From Marinomonas agarivorans (GTDB taxonomy: Bacteria; Pseudomonadota; Gammaproteobacteria; Pseudomonadales; Marinomonadaceae), in assembly GCA_002173415.2 (NCBI GenBank), contig NHNK02000005.1:1-64000 (forward strand): a stretch of DNA of 64,000 bases, written 5' to 3'. How positions within the stretch are numbered: the stretch's first letter is position 1; every line of letters begins with the position of its first letter. This document shows, one piece after another, positions 1-8,443 of this stretch. Below the pieces are notes generated by a model. The model saw only the letters and a list, made by a program, of their open reading frames with translations, was not told where the DNA came from and ran no database searches. The position numbers were made by a program, and so were the translations under genes.

Positions 1-112
1 TATCCCTTGATACGCCCATGACTTTACAAGCTTTAGATACGTTACCCAGTTCTTCGGCAAGATTAAGTAAACCTGCTTTGTGTTTGATGATTGGGTTGTT
101 AGTATGAAGCAT
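1..112 (-). CDS. IS481-type transposase, N-terminal fragment (partial)
   Basis: Only the first 37 codons are present; the gene continues off the left edge. The peptide starts MLHTNNPIIKHKAGLLNLAE and continues with a helix-turn-helix-like segment (LGNVSKACKVMGVSRD). This resembles the DNA-binding N-terminus of IS481-family transposases, which would be followed by a DDE integrase core. The ATG at 112-110 has a GAGG ribosome-binding site at 124-121. The start abuts a long inverted repeat that would fold the site into a stem (see the separate entry). Whether the rest of the enzyme is intact is unknown. Confidence 0.65.
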   Translation of the reverse strand, partial: MLHTNNPIIKHKAGLLNLAEELGNVSKACKVMGVSRD

Positions 113-176
113 GAGAGTTACCTCTTTTTTGTTTTGAGTTAAAGATTTGACACCTTTATCAAAACGGGTAACTCTC
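113..176 (-). repeat. Inverted repeat forming a fold-back hairpin over the transposase start
   Basis: GAGAGTTACC at 113-122 is perfectly complementary to GGTAACTCTC at 167-176. Inside it, GTTTTGA (131-137) pairs with TCAAAAC (159-165), leaving a 21-base loop and an 8-versus-1 internal bulge. On the transposase mRNA the outer stem ends directly against the AUG and covers part of the GAGG ribosome-binding site. Inference: the structure limits translation, as fold-back leaders do in some other insertion sequences. Confidence 0.6.
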
Positions 177-289
177 TCTTTTTCAAGAAGATGTGTCAGA
201 TCTTGTCTGAACTAATACAACTCATTTAGCTTACCTACATCAGCTGGTATTTTTATCAAAAAGAGTAACTCTCATCTGTTAAAACAATA

Positions 290-318
290 CGCTAAATTAT
301 GTCGACATTAGCATAGCG
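290..318. repeat. Nested palindrome between the IS end and the HDO gene
   Basis: The 10-bp palindrome ATGTCGACAT (299-308) is flanked by the inverted pair CGCTA (290-294) and TAGCG (314-318). AATTATTTTT follows on the plus strand. It lies between the insertion sequence end and the 3' end of the haem-oxygenase-like gene. It could be a weak terminator or a protein-binding site; the sequence does not decide. Confidence 0.35.
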
Positions 319-333
319 AATTATTTTTGGGCC

Positions 334-1155
334 TTATTCTCTACTTAGTTCAAGTGTTTGGTTTAATGCCTTAAAGAGTGCCCCAAAACTATTCATGAAC
401 GCTTGTGCGCCTCTCATGGCGTCTTGGTAGATGCTTTCATCGTTATCGAGGCATTTAATTAATACGTCACGGCCAGTGGCTACATGCATTGGCTCTACCT
501 CACAGTGAATCTTAAAGAAGAGTAATTCAGAGTTGTTTGGGTGAATAAGGTTGTAGTGTTCAGGAAATCTTTCGAAGCCTGAAAGAAAATATTGGAATTC
601 TCTTGAAGATGTCATTTCTGAGGCCAAGTGGAATCCTATTGCTTCTCCAATTTTACTGGATCGATAGTAGCGATAGGTACTGTCTCCCATGGCTGTCCCT
701 GCTTGCAGTCGGTGCTCTTCGGAGTAGAGATCTTGGTCAGTAATGTTGAAGTGGGATGCTAATTCTTTGAATAACTGGTGATGAGTTTTTTGCATACTCT
801 CTTGGCTTTGTAGCCCATATTCATCTACTGAGGCGAATAACACATTTGCCGCCGTTGCTGAGGCTTCCCAAGGATATTTGTCTAATAGCTCATCCGTTAT
901 TTTGGCGCCTAAGCAGACAATTCCTGAAGGTACATCTTTGAAAAAAGCCCACATGGTTGCAAAGAAAGTTGCTAGCTCTTGTTTTGACAAAGGTTGTGCT
1001 TGGATCAACTGTCCGAATTTATCGAGTTCTAATATGGCTTTATGTGTGACTATGCTAGCGGCAATGTCACTGTACATTAAATCTGCTTCAGATGAGTTTT
1101 GCGTCATTTCATTGCTATGGATGTGTGTTACATCACTTTTTAATAAGGTTTCCAT
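334..1155 (-). CDS. Haem-oxygenase-like diiron (iron-containing redox) enzyme family protein
   Basis: This 273-residue protein looks like a member of the haem-oxygenase-like diiron oxidase/oxygenase superfamily (TenA/Haem_oxygenas_2 fold). Supporting patterns are a helix with NVLFASVDEYG followed by HHQLFKEL (about residues 103-130), and near the C-terminus FFKIHCEVEPMH with the H-x3-E-x2-H spacing typical of the second metal-binding helix. Family members oxidise amino acids, fatty acids or other small molecules; the substrate here cannot be read. The ATG at 1155 has a good GGAGA ribosome-binding site. The gene stands alone, with an insertion sequence end downstream and no biosynthetic partner visible. 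It could instead be a TenA-type hydrolase, but the E and H pattern favours a metal enzyme. Confidence 0.6.
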   Translation of the reverse strand: METLLKSDVTHIHSNEMTQNSSEADLMYSDIAASIVTHKAILELDKFGQLIQAQPLSKQELATFFATMWAFFKDVPSGIVCLGAKITDELLDKYPWEASATAANVLFASVDEYGLQSQESMQKTHHQLFKELASHFNITDQDLYSEEHRLQAGTAMGDSTYRYYRSSKIGEAIGFHLASEMTSSREFQYFLSGFERFPEHYNLIHPNNSELLFFKIHCEVEPMHVATGRDVLIKCLDNDESIYQDAMRGAQAFMNSFGALFKALNQTLELSRE

Positions 1156-1434
1156 ATCGTTCTCCTAGTAGTTTTGGGTTGCTAGATGAATAGATAGTAG
1201 ATCTAGTTGAAAGTATAGCTAGTCGAGCAATGAGTGTTAGGATGACAAATGGGGGGAATGTGCCTTAATTAAGACAAATTGTGACTCAGTTTTATGCAAA
1301 CACTTTTCTTAAGATATTGTTTTTTTTGATGTTATTTTTTCTTTATCGTACTAGGTTCAAGTGTATTAATTAAGTGGGTCAAATGGTATCAAAGTTAGTC
1401 AAATTGAGTTAATTGTTTCAAAGAGGAGGTTGTT
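1156..1434. other. Intergenic region between the HDO gene and yidD
   Basis: This 279-bp AT-rich stretch lies upstream of the haem-oxygenase-like gene and downstream of yidD, both on the minus strand. It holds two TTAATTAAG copies (around 1265 and 1366) and a run of similar GTCAAA/ATCAAA words at about 1378-1408 that could be operator half-sites. No open reading frame, tRNA or convincing sigma-70 promoter was seen. Confidence 0.35.
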
Positions 1435-1671
1435 TTATTTTTCTTTCCCTTTTGGGGAGGGTGGGACTTCGTCAATGCCTCCTTCATGCCAAGGGTGGCA
1501 TTTACTAAGTCGGCGAAGTCCTAAGGCGCTGCCTTTAACAATACCAAAACGCTCAATAGCTGTGATCATATAACTGGAACAAGTGGGGTGAAAGCGACAG
1601 TTATTGCCTAATAATGGGCTGATTGCGATTTGATATATTCGGATCAGTCGAATAAAAAGCCATGTAAACAT
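1435..1671 (-). CDS. yidD: Membrane protein insertion efficiency factor YidD
   Basis: This 78-residue protein matches YidD, a small inner-membrane-associated factor that helps YidC insert membrane proteins. The family signature is complete: an N-terminal amphipathic/hydrophobic stretch ([14 protein letters not shown]), the cysteine motif [17 protein letters not shown], and the C-terminal [17 protein letters not shown]. Length is normal. YidD usually lies between rnpA and yidC beside the replication origin, but neither is present here. It is divergent from the prephenate dehydratase gene, and the ribosome-binding site before the ATG at 1671 is weak. Confidence 0.93.
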   Translation of the reverse strand: MFTWLFIRLIRIYQIAISPLLGNNCRFHPTCSSYMITAIERFGIVKGSALGLRRLSKCHPWHEGGIDEVPPSPKGKEK

Positions 1672-1748
1672 ACTAGAATGCCTTTATGTTGCTGCTGCCA
1701 TTTGCTAATGTCTCGGCAACTATAACAAATCAGCACGTAGAATTAACT

Positions 1749-2633
1749 ATGAATGACTTACTTTCTTCATTAGAGGCCAGCCATGTTGTGGCTTATCAAG
1801 GAGAGCCTGGTGCTTATTCGCATTTGGCTTGTCGTCACACGTTTCCTAACTATGTAACACATCATTGCGCTACTTTCTCTGAGGCTATGCAGATGGTAGA
1901 GCAAGGTGATGCTTTGTACGCCATGATTCCCGTTGAAAACTCCACAGCAGGCAGAGTGGAAGAGATTTATCGCGAACTAAGAAAAACCCAGTTGTATGTT
2001 GTACAGGAACATTTTGAAGCGGTGAATCACTGTTTGATTGTTAAGCAGGGCGTTAAATTAGAAGATATCAAGCAGATAGGCAGTCATCCACAGGCACTAG
2101 CGCAATGTGATGAAAATATACGTGCCTTAGATGCGAAAAGTGTGGCCATGTATGATACGGCTGGTGCGGCGAAATATTTATCAGAAAATGACCATCAAGA
2201 TATGGCGGTTATCTCTTCTGAGTTAGCGGCTGAGCTTTATGATCTTGACGTTCTTAATCCGCACTTTAACGATAGAGAAGGCAATACAACCCGCTTTTTA
2301 GTGTTTGCCAAACAGCATAAATTACCCCCTTTTATTCCAGAAAAAACCTACATTACCTCTTTTATGTTTCGTGTTCGTAATATGCCAGCCGCTTTATATA
2401 AGGCGATGGGAGGTTTTGCGACGAACGGCATTAATATGTTGAAACTGGAAAGTTACATGGTAGGAGGTAAGTTCACCGCAACACAGTTTTATGCGGATGT
2501 TGAATGCCATTTTCAAGCGCCAGAAATGCAATCTGCACTTGAAGAATTAGGTTTTTTCTCTGACGAGATACGCATGCTGGGAACGTATCCAGCCGATAAG
2601 TATCGCTTTACTAAGCAACAAAAAAAGAGATGA
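1749..2633 (+). CDS. pheA: Prephenate dehydratase, monofunctional, with ACT domain
   Basis: The enzyme converts prephenate to phenylpyruvate in phenylalanine synthesis. The catalytic domain starts at VVAYQGEPGAYSHLA and carries VENSTAGRV, SHPQALAQC and the TTRF motif (EGNTTRFLVF). A C-terminal ACT domain (MFRVRNMPAALYKAMGGF) has LESYMVGG where the classical ESRP phenylalanine-binding motif would be. No chorismate mutase domain is present. This form resembles the stand-alone alphaproteobacterial type more than the fused P-protein of most gammaproteobacteria. The frame is open from an ATG at 1686, but I prefer the ATG at 1749 (294 residues), which fits the family's N-terminus. Neither start has a strong ribosome-binding site. 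Confidence 0.88.
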   Translation: MNDLLSSLEASHVVAYQGEPGAYSHLACRHTFPNYVTHHCATFSEAMQMVEQGDALYAMIPVENSTAGRVEEIYRELRKTQLYVVQEHFEAVNHCLIVKQGVKLEDIKQIGSHPQALAQCDENIRALDAKSVAMYDTAGAAKYLSENDHQDMAVISSELAAELYDLDVLNPHFNDREGNTTRFLVFAKQHKLPPFIPEKTYITSFMFRVRNMPAALYKAMGGFATNGINMLKLESYMVGGKFTATQFYADVECHFQAPEMQSALEELGFFSDEIRMLGTYPADKYRFTKQQKKR

Positions 2634-2671
2634 ATGTATGCTGTTCAATGCTTTTCTATACGCCTTTTAAG

Positions 2672-2701
2672 CTGTCATGATACTGGCTTGCAATGTATAA
2701 T
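2672..2701 (+). promoter_or_regulatory. Putative sigma-70 promoter for lepA-lepB
   Basis: CTGTCA (2672-2677), an 18-bp spacer and a perfect TATAAT (2696-2701) lie about 127 bp before the lepA start. The -35 box matches four of six consensus bases. The position suits a promoter for lepA and the genes after it. It is assigned by eye only. Confidence 0.45.
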
Positions 2702-2828
2702 GCGCCCATTCTTTACAGTCATGCTTACCTGCTGTAAATCAAGCTGTGCATTAAACAGATAAGCAAATAGATAGACCAACAGATAGATAAGCGCTTTATA
2801 TTCATTACGTGCTTTCAAAGAGTAAACA

Positions 2829-4631
2829 ATGTCCAATAAAATCAAACACATAAGAAATTTCAGTATCATTGCTCATATTGATCATGGTAAATCAACACTG
2901 GCTGATCGCTTTATTCAGACATGTGGAGGATTAAGTGAAAGAGAGATGGAAGCTCAGGTACTTGACTCAATGGATATTGAGCGAGAAAGGGGCATAACCA
3001 TTAAATCACAGAGTGTGACATTGGATTATACGACGAAAGCCGGTGAAACATATCAATTAAACTTTATCGATACCCCAGGACATGTCGATTTTTCTTATGA
3101 GGTATCTCGCTCTTTAGCTGCTTGTGAAGGTGCGTTACTTGTTGTGGACGCGGCTCAAGGGGTTGAGGCTCAATCTGTAGCTAACTGTTATACGGCCTTG
3201 GAACAAGGGCTTGAGGTTATGCCTGTGTTGAATAAAATCGACTTGCCGCAAGCAGAGCCTGAACGTGTTTGTGATGAGATAGAAGATATCATTGGCATTG
3301 AAGCCCATGATTCAGTGACTTGCTCCGCAAAAACTGGTCTGGGTGTGACCGATGTTTTAGAACGCCTCATAGAGGTTGTTCCTCCTCCAGAAGGGGATAT
3401 TGATGCACCCTTACAGGCCTTAATTATTGACTCTTGGTTTGATAACTATCTTGGCGTTGTTTCTTTGGTGCGCATCAAACAAGGGACTTTAAAGAAAAAA
3501 GATAAAATCTTTATTAAATCTACGGGTCAATCTTACCCTGTTGATATGGCGGGTATTTTTACGCCAAAACGTATGGAAACAGGTATTCTTAAAGCCGGTG
3601 AAGTTGGTTATGTTGTTGCCGGCATAAAAGATATTCACGGTGCGCCAGTCGGCGATACCATTACCCATTTAGCCACCAAAGAAGTGGATCAACTTGATGG
3701 TTTTCAGAAAGTAAAACCTCAAGTTTATGCAGGTTTATTCCCAATCAGTTCTGATGATTATGAAGATTTTCGCGAAGCCTTGAGTAAATTAACACTCAAC
3801 GATGCCTCACTCTTTTTTGAGCCTGAAACCTCTGACGCATTAGGTTTTGGGTTCCGTTGTGGCTTTTTAGGTATGCTGCATATGGAAATCATTCAAGAAC
3901 GCCTAGAGCGTGAATACGATATGGATTTAATCACAACGGCACCAACAGTGGTATATGAAGTGGAGCTGAATTCAGGTGAAACAGTGCTAGTGGATAGCCC
4001 ATCAAAGATGCCTGATCCAGGCACAATCAAAGAAATGCGCGAACCTATGGTCGAGGCTAATATTTTGGTGCCTCAAGAATATTTGGGTAATGTCATTTCG
4101 TTATGTGTTGAAAAACGCGGTATTCAAAAAGACATGCTCTATGTGGGCAGTCAAGTTTCTTTACGTTATGAGTTACCAATGAATGAAGTCGTATTGGACT
4201 TTTTTGATCGCCTAAAATCTTGCAGTCGTGGCTTCGCGTCATTGGATTTCAGTTTTACTCACTACAGCCCTGCGCCATTGGTTCGTTTAGATATTTTAAT
4301 TAATGGTGAGCGCGTTGATGCGTTAGCCTTGATTATGCATAAAGACAATGTGCTTTATAAAGGGCGCATGTTGTGTGAAAAAATGAAAGACCTTATCCCT
4401 CGTCAGATGTTTGATGTTGCCATCCAAGCGGCAATGGGTGCAAAAGTCATTGCGCGGACAACCGTAAAAGCATTGCGTAAAAATGTTACTGCCAAATGTT
4501 ATGGTGGTGATGTTAGTCGCAAGAAAAAACTTTTGCAGAAACAAAAAGAAGGTAAGAAACGCATGAAACAAGTAGGCAATGTTGAAGTGCCTCAATCTGC
4601 TTTCTTAGCTGTGCTAAAAGTTGATAGTTAA
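2829..4631 (+). CDS. lepA: Elongation factor 4 (LepA), translational GTPase
   Basis: LepA binds ribosomes and influences initiation and elongation, acting as a back-translocase in vitro. The 600-residue length is standard. The GTPase domain has AHIDHGKST (G1, about 15-23), RGITIKSQ (G2), DTPGHVDF (G3), NKIDLP (G4) and CSAKTG (G5). Further on are the EF-G-like domains and the LepA-specific C-terminal domain ending in a lysine-rich tail ([18 protein letters not shown]). It is followed after 104 bp by lepB, the usual neighbour, so co-transcription is likely. Nothing looks unusual. Confidence 0.97.
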   Translation: MSNKIKHIRNFSIIAHIDHGKSTLADRFIQTCGGLSEREMEAQVLDSMDIERERGITIKSQSVTLDYTTKAGETYQLNFIDTPGHVDFSYEVSRSLAACEGALLVVDAAQGVEAQSVANCYTALEQGLEVMPVLNKIDLPQAEPERVCDEIEDIIGIEAHDSVTCSAKTGLGVTDVLERLIEVVPPPEGDIDAPLQALIIDSWFDNYLGVVSLVRIKQGTLKKKDKIFIKSTGQSYPVDMAGIFTPKRMETGILKAGEVGYVVAGIKDIHGAPVGDTITHLATKEVDQLDGFQKVKPQVYAGLFPISSDDYEDFREALSKLTLNDASLFFEPETSDALGFGFRCGFLGMLHMEIIQERLEREYDMDLITTAPTVVYEVELNSGETVLVDSPSKMPDPGTIKEMREPMVEANILVPQEYLGNVISLCVEKRGIQKDMLYVGSQVSLRYELPMNEVVLDFFDRLKSCSRGFASLDFSFTHYSPAPLVRLDILINGERVDALALIMHKDNVLYKGRMLCEKMKDLIPRQMFDVAIQAAMGAKVIARTTVKALRKNVTAKCYGGDVSRKKKLLQKQKEGKKRMKQVGNVEVPQSAFLAVLKVDS

Positions 4632-4735
4632 TAAAGTGTGCGGATTTAATTTAAGTACTTATTAAATAGTCCTTTATTAATAGACACTTACCGTAATAAC
4701 TACCATGAAAAAAAACAGTAGAACAGGATTGAAAC

Positions 4736-5560
4736 ATGGCATTTGATTTCGAGATCATTCTAGCTTTGGCGTTTTTATTGACTATGTTGGTATGGGTTTA
4801 TGATCGCATCGTCTTTCGCCCTAAACGTCTTATTGCTTTGCAACAATTGTCAGAAGAGGCATTGGCTGCAATGCCAAAAGAAGCGAAAGAGCGTCTAGCA
4901 AATACCCCAAAATGGGTCGCTGAGATTAAGTCTTATTTTGTGATTGTTCTGCTGATATTTGGTGTGCGCTCCTTTGTCGTTGAGCCCTTTCAAATACCGT
5001 CAGGCTCGATGTTGCCTACTCTTGAAGTAGGTGACTTTATTTTGGTAAACAAATTTGATTATGGGTTACGTTTGCCCGTGTTCAATACTATGTTAATTCC
5101 TACGACTGAGCCAAAACGTGGTGATGTGATTGTTTTTAAATACCCAAAAGACCCAAGTCAAAATTACATTAAGCGATTGATTGGTTTACCTGGAGATGTA
5201 ATCAGCTATAAAAACAAGCGTTTAATGATCAATGGAGAGTTAGTCGAAGAGTCATTCCAAGCGAAGCTCCCACCATCAAAAAAGAATCAGGGCATTCCTG
5301 TTACTCAGTATGAAGAAAATTTATTAGGTGTTGAGCATCTTATTTATAAAAACTTTAGAGATAATGATCTTGAAGGTGATTGGGTTGTCCCAGATGGTCA
5401 TTACTTTGCCATTGGTGATAACAGAGATAATAGTTTGGATAGCCGGAAATGGGGCATGATTCCATCTGCTAATATGAAAGGACGTGCTATTTATATCTGG
5501 ATGCATTGGGAATCTTTCTTTAGCCTGCCAAGTTTTAGAACAAATGGCACAATACAATAA
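4736..5560 (+). CDS. lepB: Signal peptidase I
   Basis: This enzyme cleaves signal peptides from exported proteins at the periplasmic face of the inner membrane. The 274-residue protein has two N-terminal membrane segments (about 5-22 and 66-80) with a cytoplasmic loop between them. The catalytic serine is in PSGSMLPTL (Ser91), and the general-base lysine is in NYIKRLIGLPGD (Lys146). The later conserved box GDNRDNSLDSR is also present. An AGGA ribosome-binding site precedes the ATG. The rnc gene starts 18 bp downstream, so lepA-lepB-rnc-era probably form one transcription unit. Confidence 0.97.
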   Translation: MAFDFEIILALAFLLTMLVWVYDRIVFRPKRLIALQQLSEEALAAMPKEAKERLANTPKWVAEIKSYFVIVLLIFGVRSFVVEPFQIPSGSMLPTLEVGDFILVNKFDYGLRLPVFNTMLIPTTEPKRGDVIVFKYPKDPSQNYIKRLIGLPGDVISYKNKRLMINGELVEESFQAKLPPSKKNQGIPVTQYEENLLGVEHLIYKNFRDNDLEGDWVVPDGHYFAIGDNRDNSLDSRKWGMIPSANMKGRAIYIWMHWESFFSLPSFRTNGTIQ

Positions 5561-5578
5561 TAAGCATAAGGGGTAACT

Positions 5579-6268
5579 TTGAGTCCTTCTTACCAGAAAT
5601 TATGCCGTAAATTAGGGTATTTCTTTGCCGATCTCGGTTTGTTAGAGCTGGCATTAACCCATCGTAGCTTTGGCGGCAAAAACAATGAAAGATTGGAGTT
5701 TTTAGGTGATTCCATTCTGAACTATATTATTGCGGAAGATTTATTTCATCGTTTTGAAAAAGCGAAAGAAGGTGAATTAAGTCGTTTGCGCGCATCGTTA
5801 GTAAAAGGAGCGACCTTGGCGGATGTCGCTCGTGAATTTGGTTTGGGTGATTATCTTAAGTTAGGTGCTGGCGAGCTAAAAAGTGGTGGCTTCCGCCGTG
5901 ATTCAATTCTTGAAGATAGCGTCGAGGCTATTATCGGCGCCATTTACCTTGATGCTGGAATGGACACGTGCCGTGAGAGAGTGTTGAGTTGGTTTCAAAC
6001 TCGATTGGATTCCACTTCACTTAATATAGTAACAAAAGATGCTAAAACGCGTTTACAAGAGTATTTACAGGCCCGTAAACAATCGTTACCCCAATACGCT
6101 GTTGCCGATATTGTCGGCGAACCTCACGATCAAACATTTTACGTACATTGCTCTATAGACTTGTTTCCTGAGCCGATTGTCGGGGTCGGTAACAGTCGCC
6201 GTATTGCTGAACAAAAAGCCGCAGCGGATATGTTGCTAAAATTGGAGTCTGATAATGGAAAACGATGA
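5579..6268 (+). CDS. rnc: Ribonuclease III
   Basis: This double-strand-specific endoribonuclease processes rRNA precursors and many mRNAs. The signature [15 protein letters not shown] lies at about residues 36-50, with acidic residues Glu40 and Asp44. A second acidic cluster ([13 protein letters not shown]) follows, and then a C-terminal double-stranded-RNA-binding domain from about residue 155. The 229-residue length is typical. The start is TTG, supported by an AAGGGG ribosome-binding site 5 bases upstream. The end overlaps era by 14 bases, which suggests translational coupling. Confidence 0.96.
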   Translation: MSPSYQKLCRKLGYFFADLGLLELALTHRSFGGKNNERLEFLGDSILNYIIAEDLFHRFEKAKEGELSRLRASLVKGATLADVAREFGLGDYLKLGAGELKSGGFRRDSILEDSVEAIIGAIYLDAGMDTCRERVLSWFQTRLDSTSLNIVTKDAKTRLQEYLQARKQSLPQYAVADIVGEPHDQTFYVHCSIDLFPEPIVGVGNSRRIAEQKAAADMLLKLESDNGKR

Positions 6269-7163
6269 TTTGCCGATTACTCATAGCGGTTACATTGCTA
6301 TTGTTGGCCGACCTAATGTTGGTAAATCAACACTGATGAATCATATTTTAGGACAAAAATTAAGTATTACGTCACGCAAGCCGCAAACAACGCGTCAGCA
6401 AATACTTGGTGTAAAAACAGAAGGTCAGACTCAAGCTATTTACGTCGATACCCCAGGACTTCACCTTGGTGAAACAAAAGCCATTAACCGCTTTATGAAT
6501 AAAACCGCAGCGTCAGCCTTGGTTGACGTTGATATTGTTTTATTTGTCATTGATGCCGAGCGTTGGACTCAAGAAGATGAATCCGTTCTACTCAAAGTGA
6601 AGCAAGCATCTTGCCCTGTTATTTTGGTTGTTAATAAAGTTGATAAGTTAGTAGAGAAAGATGAACTACTGCCTAAATTAAGTGAGTTGTCTGACAAAAT
6701 GAACTTTGCTCAAATTGTGCCTATCTCTGCTTTGCGAGGAAAAAACTTAGATCGACTGGAAAATTTAATTGAAGGGATGTTGCCAGAGGGAGAGCAATTT
6801 TATCCAGAAGATCAAATAACAGATCGCAGTTCTCGTTTTTTAGCTGCTGAAATAGTCAGGGAAAAAATCACTCGACAACTTGGTCAAGAAGTGCCTTATG
6901 AAGTAGCAGTACAAGTAGAAGAGTTCTCTTACGAAGGTAGTACGTTGCATATTAGTGCTCTGATTTTGGTCGAACGTAATGGGCAAAAGCGTATTATTAT
7001 TGGTGAGAAAGGTGAGAAAATTAAGCTAATCGGTAAAGAGTCTCGTATTGATATGGAGAACCTTTTCCAATATAAAGTGATGCTTAATTTGTGGGTAAAG
7101 GTACGATCCGGTTGGTCTGATGATGAAAGAGCACTGGCAAGTTTAGGTTATCAAGACGAATAA
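6255..7163 (+). CDS. era: GTPase Era
   Basis: Era binds 16S rRNA and assists 30S subunit maturation at the inner face of the membrane. The N-terminal GTPase has [10 protein letters not shown] (G1, about 17-26), the TTRQQ region (G2), DTPGLH (G3) and NKVDK (G4). The C-terminal KH domain holds [19 protein letters not shown], the family's RNA-binding signature. Length (302 residues) is normal. It begins inside the end of rnc. A 73-bp gap follows before recO. Confidence 0.97.
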   Translation: MENDDLPITHSGYIAIVGRPNVGKSTLMNHILGQKLSITSRKPQTTRQQILGVKTEGQTQAIYVDTPGLHLGETKAINRFMNKTAASALVDVDIVLFVIDAERWTQEDESVLLKVKQASCPVILVVNKVDKLVEKDELLPKLSELSDKMNFAQIVPISALRGKNLDRLENLIEGMLPEGEQFYPEDQITDRSSRFLAAEIVREKITRQLGQEVPYEVAVQVEEFSYEGSTLHISALILVERNGQKRIIIGEKGEKIKLIGKESRIDMENLFQYKVMLNLWVKVRSGWSDDERALASLGYQDE

Positions 7164-7236
7164 TTCTCGTAGTATCTAGTCTCTCGATGTCTTGGTATAC
7201 CTTGTTAGTGATAATTTGTATAACAAGTGACTTTTT

Positions 7237-7998
7237 ATGTTTCCTAAAAAAAATGAACTGGTTAGTGCTTATGTCATTCATACAAGGCCTTTTCAAGATA
7301 ATAAAATTCTCATTGATTTACTCACAACTGAATATGGCTTAGTGAGAGCTGTATGGCGTTTACCGAAGAAAGAAGCCCGTGTTGTACCGGCTTCTTTTTT
7401 GCCTTATGAAGTGCTCTTGAAGGGGAAAAAGGAGTTAAAAAGTTTACATCTGTTGGAATCAACATATGGCAGGGTAGAGCTTACAGGCCTGAAATTATTC
7501 ACAGGTATTTATGCCCATGAATTGCTACTCAAACTGTTGCCTATGAATCTTCCTATTGCGAGCTTTTTTGAGATATACGAATGGCTAATCACAAGCTTGC
7601 AAGCAGACGTTCCTATTGCTCCACTATTGCGTCGCTTTGAATATGCTCTATTTGATGAAATAGGCAGTACAATAAATTTCAACACCACAACGGTAGGCGC
7701 ACCACTAGAAAGTGATGTGTTATATGGTTTTGATGCTCAATTCGGTTTACGTCCTTATTCTTTAGATGCAGTAAAAAGCGTAGCAAGGCGGCCTCTATTG
7801 CTTGTAGAGGGAAGACTGGCTATGCAATATGCTCAAGGCCAATGGAGTAATGGCGCTGTATTGCGGTTAGCCAAAGAGTTGCATCGTCATTGGCTAAATC
7901 ATTTACTAGATGGGAAAGAAATTGAGGCCAGAAAACTGTTACCGACTTATAGTTACGATGGTGAGCGACATTTTGATATTCCCGTATTTCGAACATAA
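7237..7998 (+). CDS. recO: DNA repair protein RecO
   Basis: RecO works with RecF and RecR to load RecA on single-stranded-DNA-binding-protein-coated gaps. The 253-residue protein has the N-terminal OB-fold pattern (AYVIHTRPFQDNKILIDLLTTEYG) and the helical C-terminal region typical of gammaproteobacterial RecO, which lacks the zinc cysteines. Position between era and acpS is the usual one. In Escherichia coli pdxJ lies between recO and acpS, but here only 19 bp separate them, so pdxJ is elsewhere or absent. Confidence 0.92.
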   Translation: MFPKKNELVSAYVIHTRPFQDNKILIDLLTTEYGLVRAVWRLPKKEARVVPASFLPYEVLLKGKKELKSLHLLESTYGRVELTGLKLFTGIYAHELLLKLLPMNLPIASFFEIYEWLITSLQADVPIAPLLRRFEYALFDEIGSTINFNTTTVGAPLESDVLYGFDAQFGLRPYSLDAVKSVARRPLLLVEGRLAMQYAQGQWSNGAVLRLAKELHRHWLNHLLDGKEIEARKLLPTYSYDGERHFDIPVFRT

Positions 7999-8017
7999 TA
8001 ATTAAAGAGACGAAGTC

Positions 8018-8404
8018 ATGATTCTAGGCATAGGTACAGATATTGTTGAAATTGAACGCATCAGAGCATCGTTTAAGCGTACAGGAGATCGCTTTGTAAA
8101 ACGCATTTTAACAGCGCCTGAGTTAGATAAATTCTATTCTCTAGAAGATGAAAGCCGTGCTATTGCCTACTTAGCAAAACGTTTTGCAGCAAAAGAAGCA
8201 GCAGTAAAAGCATTAGGTACGGGAATTGGTCAAGGCGTCAGTTTTCAGCATTTCACTGTCAAGAATACGTCTTCTGGCCAACCTATTTTAGAGGTTGATA
8301 TGAGTATTCACTCTAGTTTAAACAGTAAAAGTCGCTGGCACTTGAGTATTACTGATGAACGCCATTATGCACAGGCGTTTGTTATACTTGAGTCAATTGG
8401 ATAG
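8018..8404 (+). CDS. acpS: Holo-[acyl-carrier-protein] synthase
   Basis: AcpS transfers 4'-phosphopantetheine from coenzyme A to acyl carrier protein for fatty acid synthesis. The 128-residue protein begins MILGIGTDIVEIERI, with the magnesium-binding aspartate at position 8. It continues with AKRFAAKEAAVKALGTGIG, the second conserved motif with its catalytic glutamate. It closes the lepA-to-acpS cluster and converges on barA, with 39 bp between the two stops and no clear terminator hairpin. Confidence 0.96.
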   Translation: MILGIGTDIVEIERIRASFKRTGDRFVKRILTAPELDKFYSLEDESRAIAYLAKRFAAKEAAVKALGTGIGQGVSFQHFTVKNTSSGQPILEVDMSIHSSLNSKSRWHLSITDERHYAQAFVILESIG

Positions 8405-8443
8405 AGTGAGTGAAAGATTCTGGCTGTTATTTTTTTGTTTTAT

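Larger units (their letters stand above)
1..219 (-). mobile_element. Insertion sequence end, IS481-like (cut by window edge)
   Basis: This is the transposase-proximal end of an insertion sequence whose remainder lies left of the window. The transposase start is at 112, and the outer end appears to be near 219. There the minus-strand sequence begins TGTATTAGTTCAGACAAGAT, which is like the TGT-starting termini of IS481-type elements. I place the tip from memory of the family, and the other terminus and the target duplication cannot be seen. The element sits about 115 bp downstream of the haem-oxygenase-like gene and is the only mobile DNA recognised in the window. Confidence 0.6.

Noticed and set aside
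878-1168. Open frame of 96 codons on the plus strand opposite the haem-oxygenase-like gene
   Set aside because: It is antisense to a well-supported gene, has low-complexity serine-rich content and no ribosome-binding site.
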